DNA of 64,000 nucleotides from Agrobacterium vitis (lineage in GTDB: Bacteria > Pseudomonadota > Alphaproteobacteria > Rhizobiales > Rhizobiaceae). Under the pieces are notes generated by a model. That model was not told the origin of the DNA. It did not search any database and saw only the letters and a list, made by a program, of their open reading frames with translations. Positions 25,790 to 34,536 of the stretch are shown piece by piece (the first letter of the stretch is position 1; each line of letters starts with the position of its first letter). The translations under genes and the position numbers were made by a program. The DNA is taken from the NCBI RefSeq assembly GCF_014926405.1, contig NZ_JACXXJ020000003.1:1-64000 (forward strand). Direction: 5' to 3'.

Positions 25790-26458
25790 TCAGTCGTATT
25801 CTGCTCGAAGCGCTTCCCATTCTTCAAGGAGGGCAGCGTATAGGTCTCGGAAGCTATCTTCCTCGTTTCCTGCAAGCGGATAGCGATCAATTGAGAAGGG
25901 TTCGCCACGGATAACGTCCAAAACCCGGATCTCCTCGTGAGGTACACCGAGGAGCGCTTGGCCCAACAGCCAAAGCCCGAGCCGCGCAGCCTGCTCGTCC
26001 AGAACAGGGGTCTCTGAGAAATAGGGGTAGACGTAATGCTCAACGCCACGACCATCGCGGGCGGACAAAATATTGTCGACCTTCACGACGGCATCGAGCC
26101 CCGGAAACGGAAACTGCGTCCCGAGCTGTCGTCCGGGCGCAAAGGGCGCGTTCGTCCAGCGGCGCCTCTCGTCCCACCAAAGTAGGAAGCCATCCCGTAG
26201 CTGCGGATAGAGATTTTGCCGGCGGCCATTTCCGGCGATCCGCCCATCAGTCGCGGCGTGCAGATCGTGCATGCCGAAAACATGCCGCTTCGCGTCACTC
26301 CAGAAGGGCCCGTAGAAATCCCCGCCGCCCTCGCCACCGTCATCCGCTGCTCTTGCACGATCCTCTCGAATGTCGGTCCGGAGCGCCGATCGGCGAGGAC
26401 CTTCCTCCAGGAACATAATTTTGAGGAGTTTGCGAAGGTGTACGCGGCGCATCGACAT
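25790..26458 (-). CDS. Unknown protein, partner of the TIR gene
   Basis: About 222 residues from the ATG at 26458 (MSMRRVHLRKLLKIMFLEEG), chosen because GGGAGGTCGAG precedes it; an ATG at 26476 overlapping the TIR stop is also possible. It starts with a basic helix, then a Gly/Asp-rich stretch (DDGGEGGGDFYGPFWSDAKR), tryptophans (FLLWWDERRRW) and a C-terminal helical part. I recognise no family. Tight coupling to the TIR gene suggests that it is the TIR protein's sensor, regulator or effector partner. Confidence 0.65.
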   Translation of the reverse strand: MSMRRVHLRKLLKIMFLEEGPRRSALRTDIREDRARAADDGGEGGGDFYGPFWSDAKRHVFGMHDLHAATDGRIAGNGRRQNLYPQLRDGFLLWWDERRRWTNAPFAPGRQLGTQFPFPGLDAVVKVDNILSARDGRGVEHYVYPYFSETPVLDEQAARLGLWLLGQALLGVPHEEIRVLDVIRGEPFSIDRYPLAGNEEDSFRDLYAALLEEWEALRAEYD

Positions 26459-26475
26459 CTCGACCTCCCGGAACA

Positions 26476-27204
26476 TCAAGACTGAGTGACAACTAGTTCG
26501 GCGATCTTAGCGGCGACTTCCGCCATCGACTCTTCGGCAGTGCTCAACCCAGCTCGGGAGGCTAACAGTAGGCTGACCTGCTCAAGCTCTTCATAGGTTG
26601 TCCCGTGAACAACCGGAACGAGCCGCTCGCGCCTTAGAAGCGCTGACAGCTCTTTGTCTGCAATGCCTTCTGCCGGCAAACGGCGTAGCATAGCCGGGGT
26701 CACCAGAACGATACCAACTCGGGAATTAATCAAACCCTTATCGATCGCCCGCATCATCGGCACGCCAAGGCCAAGATCCTTCTCGCTGAACCACACACGT
26801 ACACCTCGCGCTTCGAGCAGGTCATGCAGTTCCTTGGCAGATCCCTGCCTGTCATCCCACGCATGACAAAGAAAAACGTCTCGAAGGTCAGGCTGCGACG
26901 CTGCTAAATTCTCGACATTTTCGCGAACAGGCGTGAGTGATTGCACTTGTTCGGGCGTATACAACACAGTCGAACCGGCTCCGGACCATCGCGGCTTTGC
27001 AGTGCGGCGCCCCGACCCGCCACTACTGCTGCTTCGGCCGCTGCTGCTTCCTGACTGGAAGTATGAAGAACTCGGGGACGAGCTGTACGCGCCGCCGTAT
27101 CCTCTAGAACTGCTATAGCGACCATAGCGGCTTCCACAAGCAGGACAGTCGGCTGCCGCAGCGGCTGATCGATGGCCCTTTACTGGAGCGGTGCATCTAG
27201 CCAT
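26476..27204 (-). CDS. TIR-domain protein with N-terminal metal-binding-like and low-complexity region
   Basis: 242 residues. Residues 1-25 hold Cys4, His11, Cys20 and Cys23, possibly a zinc knuckle. Residues 26-75 are a Ser/Gly/Tyr-rich linker. A TIR domain spans about 107-240: DVFLCHAWDDRQGSAKELHD opens it and RVWFSEKDLGLGVPMM carries the glutamate (Glu141) that is catalytic in NAD-cleaving TIRs. Bacterial TIRs usually act in anti-phage abortive infection, cutting NAD or making signal molecules. A good AAAGGAG site precedes the ATG, and the gene is coupled to the unknown gene after it. NADase activity is inferred from the motif. Confidence 0.85.
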   Translation of the reverse strand: MARCTAPVKGHRSAAAAADCPACGSRYGRYSSSRGYGGAYSSSPSSSYFQSGSSSGRSSSSGGSGRRTAKPRWSGAGSTVLYTPEQVQSLTPVRENVENLAASQPDLRDVFLCHAWDDRQGSAKELHDLLEARGVRVWFSEKDLGLGVPMMRAIDKGLINSRVGIVLVTPAMLRRLPAEGIADKELSALLRRERLVPVVHGTTYEELEQVSLLLASRAGLSTAEESMAEVAAKIAELVVTQS

Positions 27205-27250
27205 ATCTTTCTTCTCCTTTGTCGATCCGCCAATCTGCGAATCCCCTCAC

Positions 27251-27283
27251 AAAAAAGACCGCGCTCTGGATGAACGCGGTCTT
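27251..27283 (-). terminator. Rho-independent terminator of the DUF2188 gene
   Basis: Reverse strand: AAGACCGCG, a 14-base loop, CGCGGTCTTTTTTG. It starts seven bases after the DUF2188 stop and also separates it from the TIR gene downstream. Confidence 0.8.
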
Positions 27284-27289
27284 GGTGGA

Positions 27290-27514
27290 TCAGCCCTTTG
27301 GTGGGTAGGGATCATTGCCATAACTGTCTCGTTCACGAATCTGACCGTTTCGGCCGTGGATCAACAGTTCAGACTGTTGGTTCTGCGCGATCGAACGAGC
27401 ATGAGCCGTTGCTTCAGCTTGGGTAGAGTGAACCGCAGTGGCGCGGCTGTTCCCGGCACCCTGCACTGCCCAACCATTAGCATGCGGCACAACGTGTTGG
27501 TTCTTTCCTGACAT
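27290..27514 (-). CDS. DUF2188 domain protein
   Basis: 74 residues from the ATG at 27514, which has a near-perfect ribosome site AAAGGAGGTGAGAAA. The sequence HVVPHANGWAVQGAGNSRAT followed by 'THARSIAQNQQSELLIHGRNGQIRERDSYG'-type text (here AEATAHARSIAQNQQSELLI) is the DUF2188 fold, small proteins with an N-terminal beta hairpin often found in prophages and islands. Function unknown. It is divergent from the XRE-ImmA pair and has its own terminator, so it may be part of that regulatory switch. Confidence 0.85.
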   Translation of the reverse strand: MSGKNQHVVPHANGWAVQGAGNSRATAVHSTQAEATAHARSIAQNQQSELLIHGRNGQIRERDSYGNDPYPPKG

Positions 27515-27663
27515 TTTCTCACCTCCTTTCCGTCCCAATATGGACATGCCGTAAGATATGGTGAACGAATAGGGCGTTGTCAACTGCGAACGCATCGTTC
27601 ATTTGACAGAACGGCGTTTTCCAAATACTGGCTGCGTCCGAAGAGCATGTATGGAGATCGAAA

Positions 27664-27984
27664 ATGTCATTAGCTTCGAAGCTCAAGGAGCTTCGGTTGA
27701 AGCGCGGAGAGTCGCTCCAACAGGTTGGCGACGCGGTGTCAGTTTCGAAGGCTCATATTTGGGAACTGGAGAAGGGAACCAGCACCAATCCGGGCCTTGA
27801 GCTTCTTAAGAAGCTCGCCGCACATTTCAACGTTACCGTCCAGTACCTTGCTGAGGACGATCAGGAAGAGCTTGACCGATCCTCATTACAATTTTTTCGC
27901 GAGTTCGGCGGCAAACTATCTGATAAGGATTGGGAAACGCTGCGCGTTGTCGCCGACCGCCTGAAGGATAAGGACGCGAAATGA
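27664..27984 (+). CDS. XRE-family transcriptional regulator
   Basis: 106 residues. A Cro/C1-type helix-turn-helix lies at residues 4-60: LKELRLKRGESLQQVGDAVS then VSKAHIWELEKGTSTNPGLE. A short acidic/helical tail follows. The stop overlaps the start of the ImmA/IrrE-like peptidase gene by ATGA. This HTH-peptidase pair is the ICEBs1 ImmR-ImmA type switch, in which the peptidase cuts the repressor. GGAGATCGAAA precedes the ATG. Probable targets are its own operon and the divergent DUF2188 gene. Confidence 0.9.
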   Translation: MSLASKLKELRLKRGESLQQVGDAVSVSKAHIWELEKGTSTNPGLELLKKLAAHFNVTVQYLAEDDQEELDRSSLQFFREFGGKLSDKDWETLRVVADRLKDKDAK

Positions 27985-28856
27985 ACGACGAGCTGATGAT
28001 GGATCTCGCGGACTGTGCCGCTCCAGAGTCTATCATCGCTTGCATCCTTCGCCATCACCCGGACTGGGCGGCGCCGGTCCCAATCGAAGATCTGGCAAGC
28101 TCCATCAACATTATCGACATTTTGGAGATGGAAACAGAGGAGTTCGAGGGCGGCCTCACCACCGATCCAGACAAACGGAAGGGTGTCATTCTCTACAAGG
28201 CCGGGACAAAGGGTGGGCGTCGACGCTTCACCATCGCTCACGAGATCGGACATTTCTTGATCCCGTGGCATAAGGGGGATCAGCGCTGTACGAAAAAGGA
28301 CATGATCGAGCGGCGGATTGAAACGCTTGTTCAGAAACAGGAAACAGAAGCCAACCGGTTTGCGGCCGGCATACTCATGCCGAGGCCATGGTTCGTTTCC
28401 GATATGCGCAAACTGGGCGATGCCGACGTAGAGCACGTCAAAACGCTTGCTAGACAATACGGGACAAGCGTCGAGGCGACTGTTGCCCGGTATGTCGAGC
28501 TGACCGATGATTGCTGTGCGTTCGTATTCTCGAAAGACGGGATTATTCGATACACCAGGGCGACCAAGGATTTTCCACCTCTGTCGGTTCGCTCGAAACA
28601 TCATCTTCCAGAGCGAAGCCTATCCGGGCGATCCTCTAACCGCACACAATCCCGTCCGTCAGAATGGGCTGAAATTCAGGGAAGTGTCTGGCTAAACGGT
28701 GAAGGCCGTTCTCATTGCCCAAAAGTTCTGGAGCAGACGCTGCTTCAACGGGAGGGTTACCAGCTCACGCTGCTTTTTATTGCGCCTGATGAAATTGAAG
28801 ATGCGGAAGAGATCGAAGCCTTGGAAGAAAGTTGGACACCACGGTTTCGTCGGTAA
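27981..28856 (+). CDS. ImmA/IrrE-family metallopeptidase
   Basis: 291 residues. The zinc-protease motif HEIGH is at residues 87-91 (FTIAHEIGHFLIPWH), and a glutamate likely to complete the metal site is in ETEANRFAAGILMP. The C-terminal part is a mixed domain seen in the longer members. Such peptidases cleave the partner XRE repressor on a stress signal and so free mobile-element or defence genes. The gene overlaps the XRE gene by four bases. Confidence 0.92.
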   Translation: MNDELMMDLADCAAPESIIACILRHHPDWAAPVPIEDLASSINIIDILEMETEEFEGGLTTDPDKRKGVILYKAGTKGGRRRFTIAHEIGHFLIPWHKGDQRCTKKDMIERRIETLVQKQETEANRFAAGILMPRPWFVSDMRKLGDADVEHVKTLARQYGTSVEATVARYVELTDDCCAFVFSKDGIIRYTRATKDFPPLSVRSKHHLPERSLSGRSSNRTQSRPSEWAEIQGSVWLNGEGRSHCPKVLEQTLLQREGYQLTLLFIAPDEIEDAEEIEALEESWTPRFRR

Positions 28857-29489
28857 ATGGCCCACTGTTGGCAGATTGCTGCTTCCAACCCTGCCAAGCT
28901 GTTAGGTAACGTCGCTAATTTTCTGATTTTACAACGGCGCAAAGGCACGTTTGCGACGCCTCATGCCGAGCAATTTTGTGTGTAGGTCATTGCCATTTGG
29001 TCAGCAATGTCAGCTTTCAGGTATCTACTGACGCACTCTCAATGTCTGATGTGACGGCGCAAAGCGGTCATAGCTCGTCTAGTCCAAGCTCTGAGGTACG
29101 GGCGTCGATTTTCTATGCGATATAGCCCCCTCTTTGAACCTGCGGTTTGAACGCTGACTGTCGAAAATCGTACCGAGCGACCAGTAGAGTCCCTTGCTAT
29201 GGAAGATGTATTGCCCGTTAGGCAGGACGTGCTGCTAGTTCAAGCGTGAGGAAAGATGCACCACAATGGATAATGGTCGGACCGACTCCGCAAAGCACCC
29301 TATCGACTAGCGTTATCGCTTCCACGAACAAAATCAGAACATCTGCTTTGACAATCCTTAGAATCCGTGGATTATCACTGGGCAATGCATGCCTTCCAGA
29401 CAAGCTCCCCGAGCGCTGGGAGCCGTCGGGAACGGAAGCGCCTGCGCGGCCGTGCCTTTTCTCTGCTCAAGATTTATAGGACGAAGCTC
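28857..29489. other. Stretch of about 630 bases without a convincing gene
   Basis: Only short frames are open. A 61-codon reverse frame (29218-29403) has a protein-like look (ILRIVKADVLILFVEAITLV) but no start signal, and may be a fragment of a lost gene. The base composition is more AT-rich than the surroundings. No RNA gene, repeat array or strong hairpin was seen. Confidence 0.35.
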
Positions 29490-29972
29490 ATGGCCAAAGA
29501 CGCTGCACTATTGTCTGAGCTGCATAAGCTGATCGGACAGCGGATGGATGCTGGCCAGATTGCACAGCCGAGCCAGATTGTTGAAGAAGTTTTCAAGAAC
29601 AAGCCTCTGACAAGTCCTCATGCCGACTTCTACAGGGCGTTTGCCAAAAAGGAACTGGTAAAGGTAGTGACGCGAATGCTGAAGCGCATCGGCATGAGCG
29701 ACGACCCCGCCTCTCCTCAGATGGTGTTTCCGGGCCATACCCGTTTGGTTAAATCATATCCCGTGATCAGAAACGGTGAGAGGGCACTGGTTCCCATAAG
29801 CCTTTGCACGCCGCGAGAACTCTCTGACCATATGTTACTTCTTCGCAAGCAGGCGAAGGGCTGTGAAAACCACGCTGCCGAGCTGGAGGAATATGTGGCC
29901 AGCAAAATCTCTTTGGAGGAAGCCCAGGCCCTAAAGGATCATTCGGAAGCGGCCGAGGTCGAGCCGGCCTGA
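29490..29972 (+). CDS. Unknown helical protein
   Basis: 160 residues from the ATG at 29490 (MAKDAALLSELHKLIGQRMD); the frame is open 41 codons upstream, but that part looks non-coding and the Met has a fair GGACGAAGCTC region before it. It is mostly helical and charged, with VKVVTRMLKRIGMSDDPASP in the middle and an acidic C-terminus. No known domain is recognised. It stands between the peptidase pair and the RelA/SpoT pair, convergent with the latter. Confidence 0.6.
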   Translation: MAKDAALLSELHKLIGQRMDAGQIAQPSQIVEEVFKNKPLTSPHADFYRAFAKKELVKVVTRMLKRIGMSDDPASPQMVFPGHTRLVKSYPVIRNGERALVPISLCTPRELSDHMLLLRKQAKGCENHAAELEEYVASKISLEEAQALKDHSEAAEVEPA

Positions 29973-30038
29973 CTTCAGAAAGCCAATGCGGAGTGACCAT
30001 CTAAGCGAACACGATATAAAGGCCTGCAGCAGTTGTTC

Positions 30039-30650
30039 TCAATGCTGCGAGCTCCGCTTTACGAACAGGTCGTTGAACACCCGATCCGCTCCCCACGCCT
30101 GAGCGGAAGTGAAGGCAAGCTGTCGCAACTCATCGCTTTCGAGTGGCTGCTGCCCGGGCTTATAGCCGAGATCGTGGTTCGCCTCGGACCACGCATGCTG
30201 AAAGAGCGTCTTAATCTGCAGCTCGAAGCAATAGGGCACAAGGTCCTTGTTGAAATTCGGGTCGATCAGATCTTGCTGCAGCATAAGAATATGGTGATTT
30301 CCAAAATATCCAAATTCCCACTCGTTCTCCGGCAACATGTCTTTCGACTCGATCGCGTGGAAGTAGCGCTGAACTTCCTCCGAAATCCTATGCACATCAT
30401 CCTTGTAGAAGGTGATGATCCGCGCGCCGATCTGATCCTGTATCTGATGAAGCGGAGCATCGTACTTCGCTTTGCCATCCTTCTCCGCAGTGGCTTTCCC
30501 TACGAAGCGCTCCACGGACTTCGGGCGCGTCGAGATGCGATCGATCCGCGGCTGACCTGCGAAGATCTCGTGCAATAAGGTGGAAAGCTTATCGGCGATG
30601 GGAAAGAGCACGGTTTCGTATCGCGCTCGATATTGAGCTTCTACCGTCAT
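30039..30650 (-). CDS. RelA/SpoT synthetase-domain protein (small, possible toxSAS)
   Basis: 203 residues, no hydrolase or TGS domain. It has the synthetase landmarks in order: ISTRPKSVERF (R-x-K-S), QDQIGARIITFYKDDV (D-x-x-G-x-R), FGYFGNHHIL and CFELQIKTLFQHAWSEANHD with LGYK. Small proteins of this type either make (p)ppGpp or, in toxSAS toxins, ppApp or pyrophosphorylated tRNA, shutting down translation. It overlaps the preceding gene by four bases, which could be a controlling partner. Several catalytic positions differ from housekeeping enzymes (GNHH instead of the usual SxH), so a different product is possible. Confidence 0.78.
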   Translation of the reverse strand: MTVEAQYRARYETVLFPIADKLSTLLHEIFAGQPRIDRISTRPKSVERFVGKATAEKDGKAKYDAPLHQIQDQIGARIITFYKDDVHRISEEVQRYFHAIESKDMLPENEWEFGYFGNHHILMLQQDLIDPNFNKDLVPYCFELQIKTLFQHAWSEANHDLGYKPGQQPLESDELRQLAFTSAQAWGADRVFNDLFVKRSSQH

Positions 30651-31666
30651 CTACCTTTCTCCAGTTTTTCGCTAACAACCGAGCCGACTGTGCTGAAGCG
30701 TATCCTGTCGGCCCCTTCTTCAACGGGCGTGTGTTCGAAGACCTTATCGAAGGACGCAGCGTCGGCAGTGAGCATGGCTCCGTTGTCCAGCTCCACCGTC
30801 CGATAGGGCAATCGCTTTGTGAACTCGGCTGCATCGAACTGGAAATTATCATTGGCCAGGTCAGCTCGTTCGAGCTGCTTCACCACGGCGGCCTTTGCAC
30901 CCTCGGTAAATCCGTATCGATTACAGAACGCCTCAACGCTTAATGTCTCCGCACCAAGTCCACTGGCAAGCGTAGCTGCGGCGGTGATCTGGCGCTTAAC
31001 TTCTAGATCATCTGTAGCCTTGATGGCTTTCTTCAGTGCGACAGCGAGACGACGGGTGCCAAACGCGGGACTTGTCATGAAGTCCGACAGCAGAAACTCC
31101 TTAACCCAGTAGTCCGACGACTCCAGATCCTGGCTGTTAATCTGCTTGTCGACGGCCATTCCATTCCAGAAGCCACCTTGGAATGACTGATGCTTGTAGA
31201 CGACAGCTTTGTAGGAATGCGCATTCTTCATGAATACGCGGTCGATGAATTCGACCGTCAGCATGTCGGCAGCCTCGTTTACGACCACGCCGTTGTTGGC
31301 ACGAAAGCGTGATATTACCACCTTGTGCTCGGCGCCTTCGGTTCCTTTGATCAGGAATAGAAGCCCGAGCCCCGAGCGACGTGTCGTTACTGTCGCCAGT
31401 TCCTCAGCTAGCACGCGACCCAAATCGACCCCAGGCGCTGAGGCATAGGCAATCAACATGTCGCGACGCGCGTTCGCTTGAGCGCCGCCGTTGCCCTTAT
31501 TGAAGGCGATGCCGATGTTGCATTCGGTATCGGCCTTTTCGTACACGTTCCTCATTAGGACGAACATGTCGCCTTCATGCGGTACTTGGCTCCCGACGAT
31601 GGCTGACGGGTCGGCAGCCCCCTTATTCGGATAGACAAGGTATGTATGGATGCTCTCGATAGGCAA
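30647..31666 (-). CDS. Putative NA37-like (nucleoid-associated-type) protein
   Basis: 339 residues if the TTG at 31666 is the start; it has AGGGGATAAGC before it and the protein then begins LPIESIHTYLVYPNKG. The frame is open to 31744, but that part is Cys-rich and unlikely. Length and pattern (IGIAFNKGNGGAQANARRDM, VEFIDRVFMKNAHSYKAVVY, FQFDAAEFTKRLPYRTVELD) suggest the 37-kDa nucleoid-associated superfamily, but I could not confirm it. It overlaps the RelA/SpoT gene by ATGA-type coupling and is divergent from the large nuclease-like gene. Confidence 0.55.
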   Translation of the reverse strand: MPIESIHTYLVYPNKGAADPSAIVGSQVPHEGDMFVLMRNVYEKADTECNIGIAFNKGNGGAQANARRDMLIAYASAPGVDLGRVLAEELATVTTRRSGLGLLFLIKGTEGAEHKVVISRFRANNGVVVNEAADMLTVEFIDRVFMKNAHSYKAVVYKHQSFQGGFWNGMAVDKQINSQDLESSDYWVKEFLLSDFMTSPAFGTRRLAVALKKAIKATDDLEVKRQITAAATLASGLGAETLSVEAFCNRYGFTEGAKAAVVKQLERADLANDNFQFDAAEFTKRLPYRTVELDNGAMLTADAASFDKVFEHTPVEEGADRIRFSTVGSVVSEKLEKGR

Positions 31667-31823
31667 GCTTATCCCCTCGCTGCCGAATACTTCAATTTTA
31701 CAACAGCTACATAGAATACCTGTCCCGCACAAGCAGACGAACATTTACCGCCGCTGAATCACAGAGAATGAGGATGAACCCCGCAATCATCAATCTCGAC
31801 ACATCGTCCCAAACTGATTAGTT

Positions 31824-33623
31824 GTGGGCATGGCTCGCTCGCACGCTACGATACCGCTCCGCCCCTATCTTGCACCCATGCTCTTGCGGGGTGTAGGCAA
31901 AATCGCCAACGCCCGCCTTCTCCGGGCTCTCACAGCTGAGCTCGAAGCTTTGATAGGCGTGGCTGTTGGCCCGAGAACCCTCCTCAGAACATCCCCACCC
32001 ATCGTAAGCGGTGCGTTGCGCACGGTAACCATTGAATATCAACACCGGTCGGAACCGGCCTGGGCGCCATCGGGAACATATACTGATCTGGCCCACCACC
32101 TCCTGACCATTTCAGTGAAAGGAAGCTTAGCCGCAATCTCTGCATCCGAGTCTGCCGTTCGTCCGCAGATTGATCGCAAACTCACAGCGGCACGCCCCAT
32201 CTCCCGAACCGAGATCGAATCCGGCTTCGTCGGCAGTGAGACCAAAGCGCTGTGGTTAGACGGTATTCACGCCCGCTCTGACGCCAAGCCTGACGCGAAG
32301 ACCTTGATGGGACGTGCATTGGAGTTCGCCATTGATCCTCTCGGCGATCAGACCTACGCCTTTAAGGCGGTCCGCAGCAAAGTGCCGCTGGTCCTGTCGA
32401 GTGGCGCAGTGAGTCAAGTGGTCGGTGCCTCCCCAGATGACGCTCGCCTCTGGCTCAACCGCCCCAAGACTTGGGCTGACTTCTTAGCGGACACGGAGAT
32501 CTTGCTCGACGTGGCGGCTTCGGTCGGGGCGACTCCACCAACCGTGCGCTTCCCTGCTCTTGCGCAGGCGGTTAACGATCTGGCAACCGTCAGCGACGGC
32601 GACGCGATCGCCGTGGTTCCACCGGAACTTTTGGCTGAGGACACCGATCAGACCCTGAAGGAACGCGCCGCACAATGGGCCTACGGGGCCGAATTCTCCG
32701 TGGTTCCTGGCGCAGGACCGAATCTCGTCGCAACAGTGACCTTCGAAACGACGCTACTAGGAGACCTATCTATCACTCCGACTCTAGCTGGCGACAAGAT
32801 CACACTCGGTTTTGACTGGACGACTCGACCCGTGACAGGAGCGGCCGGCCGGGCGGCTTTCGATGCCCTGATAGCGGAATATGATTGGCTCAAAATCTAC
32901 TATGGCAGTGGCCATACTATTTCCGGAGGAAAATGTTTCAGAAGCGCTTACACTGACCAGTGGTTTCCCAATTGGCAGTTCAAGAACTTAGCCAATTACA
33001 ATGTGACACAGGAAAAGCCAGTTATACTGGTAGGGCAGACCCTCGGTTTGTCTATCGGGACGCCGAAGGCGCCGGGTCAGCACGACGACTCGCTATTTGG
33101 CTATTGCCACGACATTTTTAACACCGGCTGGTTGGCTAGCGATGACGGTTCGATGGAACTTGCTGATTTCGTTCACATTGATGATGCCACAAACCTTGTC
33201 ACTCTGATCCACGCAAAAGGGGCTGGCTCTTCGGCTGTCACAAGGGAAGTCTCCGCGTCGAAGTACGAGGTCGTTACGGGTCAAGCCGTCAAGAACCTTC
33301 GTCATCTGGAACGACAATCCTTGACAGACACGCTAGACGCTGGACGCCATCATCTTATCGCGGGCGCCGTTTGGCACAACGGTATTCGACAACCAGACAG
33401 AACTGGACTTATCGCCCGAGTTCAGGCGCTTCCCATCGGCTACAAAAAGCGAGTAGTGATTCTTCAGCCTCAATTAACGGAGACCGAACATGACGAATGT
33501 GCGAATGGCCAAGCTTCCCAAAGAAGAACCCTGAAGATGAAACAACTCAACACGTTACTCCTTGCAGCAAGACTATCGGCGAACGCGGTTGGCTCAGATT
33601 TGGAGGTTTGGGGTGCTGCTTGA
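31824..33623 (+). CDS. Large protein with PD-(D/E)XK nuclease-like C-terminal region
   Basis: 599 residues. The first 430 residues are of unknown fold with beta-rich parts. A C-terminal part from about 360 contains MELADFVHIDDATNLVTLIH followed by AKGAG: Glu445, Asp448, and a D-x(n)-H-A-Lys465 arrangement, then YEVVTGQAVKNLRHL with a Gln typical of RecB-type nucleases. This is the pattern I know from C-terminal nuclease domains in anti-phage proteins, so a DNA-cutting effector is a fair inference. It is divergent from the NA37-like/RelA-SpoT pair with 157 bases between. The start could be the Met two codons later. Confidence 0.65.
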   Translation: MGMARSHATIPLRPYLAPMLLRGVGKIANARLLRALTAELEALIGVAVGPRTLLRTSPPIVSGALRTVTIEYQHRSEPAWAPSGTYTDLAHHLLTISVKGSLAAISASESAVRPQIDRKLTAARPISRTEIESGFVGSETKALWLDGIHARSDAKPDAKTLMGRALEFAIDPLGDQTYAFKAVRSKVPLVLSSGAVSQVVGASPDDARLWLNRPKTWADFLADTEILLDVAASVGATPPTVRFPALAQAVNDLATVSDGDAIAVVPPELLAEDTDQTLKERAAQWAYGAEFSVVPGAGPNLVATVTFETTLLGDLSITPTLAGDKITLGFDWTTRPVTGAAGRAAFDALIAEYDWLKIYYGSGHTISGGKCFRSAYTDQWFPNWQFKNLANYNVTQEKPVILVGQTLGLSIGTPKAPGQHDDSLFGYCHDIFNTGWLASDDGSMELADFVHIDDATNLVTLIHAKGAGSSAVTREVSASKYEVVTGQAVKNLRHLERQSLTDTLDAGRHHLIAGAVWHNGIRQPDRTGLIARVQALPIGYKKRVVILQPQLTETEHDECANGQASQRRTLKMKQLNTLLLAARLSANAVGSDLEVWGAA

Positions 33624-33941
33624 ACGCTCCTGTGCAACGTCTTGGGCTGGCTAGCATCGTTCCTGCGGGCGCCGCAATACGGATGCACAGTGACCGGTCA
33701 AGATGGATCGACGCACTCCCCTTACAAATCTCCATATAGACATACACGCTTAAGGCGATTCGGCCGAGCGGCGCCGCAATTCCGAGCTTTGCAGCCAGCC
33801 CTTGCCTGTCGGCTCTCCGGCTACCCCCCGGCGTAGAGAAGTTCAACTTTAACATTATGCCGCAACCCGCATTCGCCTTGCATTCTAAGCAATATATTAC
33901 ATAGTCCTCAACCAGAGGTGGCGTCATGGGGGTTCAAATTT
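33624..33941. other. Intergenic stretch
   Basis: About 320 bases between the nuclease-like gene and the phosphoribosyltransferase gene. A 126-codon reverse frame crosses it without domain content or start signal. The AT-rich part near 33880-33905 (AATATATTACATAG) probably holds the promoter of the next operon. Confidence 0.35.
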
Positions 33942-34532
33942 ATGCAAGTTCAGATAAAGCAAATCACAGGATCCTGGGATTTGGGATACGCATTACACAA
34001 GCATTCTCTCCACAGCACCTTCACCGGGCACAATGAATTTGGCCACCCTACTTATGACACCACCAGGTCAGAGCCCGGAGAAGCACTTTATCAGCTCAAA
34101 TATCGCAATGACTGGTCGCAGGCTGGACCGATAGCCGCCCAAATTAAGACGTCAATTCTACCACTATTTGAAACGATAGGGTTGATAGTACCCATGCCTG
34201 CGTCCACCCTGCGTGCCAGACAACCTGTCGATGAGATCGCCAACGAACTGGCCAAGGTCATTGACGCCAGCGTGTTCAACAACATCATCGTAAAGGCTCC
34301 GGCTCCTGAGGGCGGCACGCCGCTCAAGAATTTAAACACAAAGGCAGAAAAGGATGCCGCGCTCGCTGGGCGTTTTTCGATTAACGATCAGATTTCTGGC
34401 GATGGTAGTTGGAACGCCTTACTGTTAGATGACCTATATGATACTGGCGCAACGATGGACGCGGTGTGTAAAACACTTAAGACCTACCCGAAGATCGCAC
34501 GGGTCTACGCTGTTGCCGTGACTTGGAAGTGA
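33942..34532 (+). CDS. Phosphoribosyltransferase-fold protein (ComF-like)
   Basis: 196 residues from the ATG at 33942 (GGGGG nine bases upstream). The PRPP-binding motif is NALLLDDLYDTGATMDAVCK near residues 165-184, and IGLIVPMPASTLRARQPVDE earlier corresponds to the ComF-type region. No zinc-ribbon N-terminus is present. It is followed four bases later by a SLOG-like gene. In published surveys of nucleotide-based conflict systems, PRTase and SLOG proteins occur together as makers and sensors of nucleotide signals. The substrate is unknown. Confidence 0.8.
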   Translation: MQVQIKQITGSWDLGYALHKHSLHSTFTGHNEFGHPTYDTTRSEPGEALYQLKYRNDWSQAGPIAAQIKTSILPLFETIGLIVPMPASTLRARQPVDEIANELAKVIDASVFNNIIVKAPAPEGGTPLKNLNTKAEKDAALAGRFSINDQISGDGSWNALLLDDLYDTGATMDAVCKTLKTYPKIARVYAVAVTWK

Positions 34533-34536
34533 GCCA

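Noticed and set aside
33547..33927. Reverse frame of 126 codons between the nuclease-like gene and the PRTase gene
   Set aside because: No domain, no start signal, overlaps the 3' end of the nuclease-like gene.
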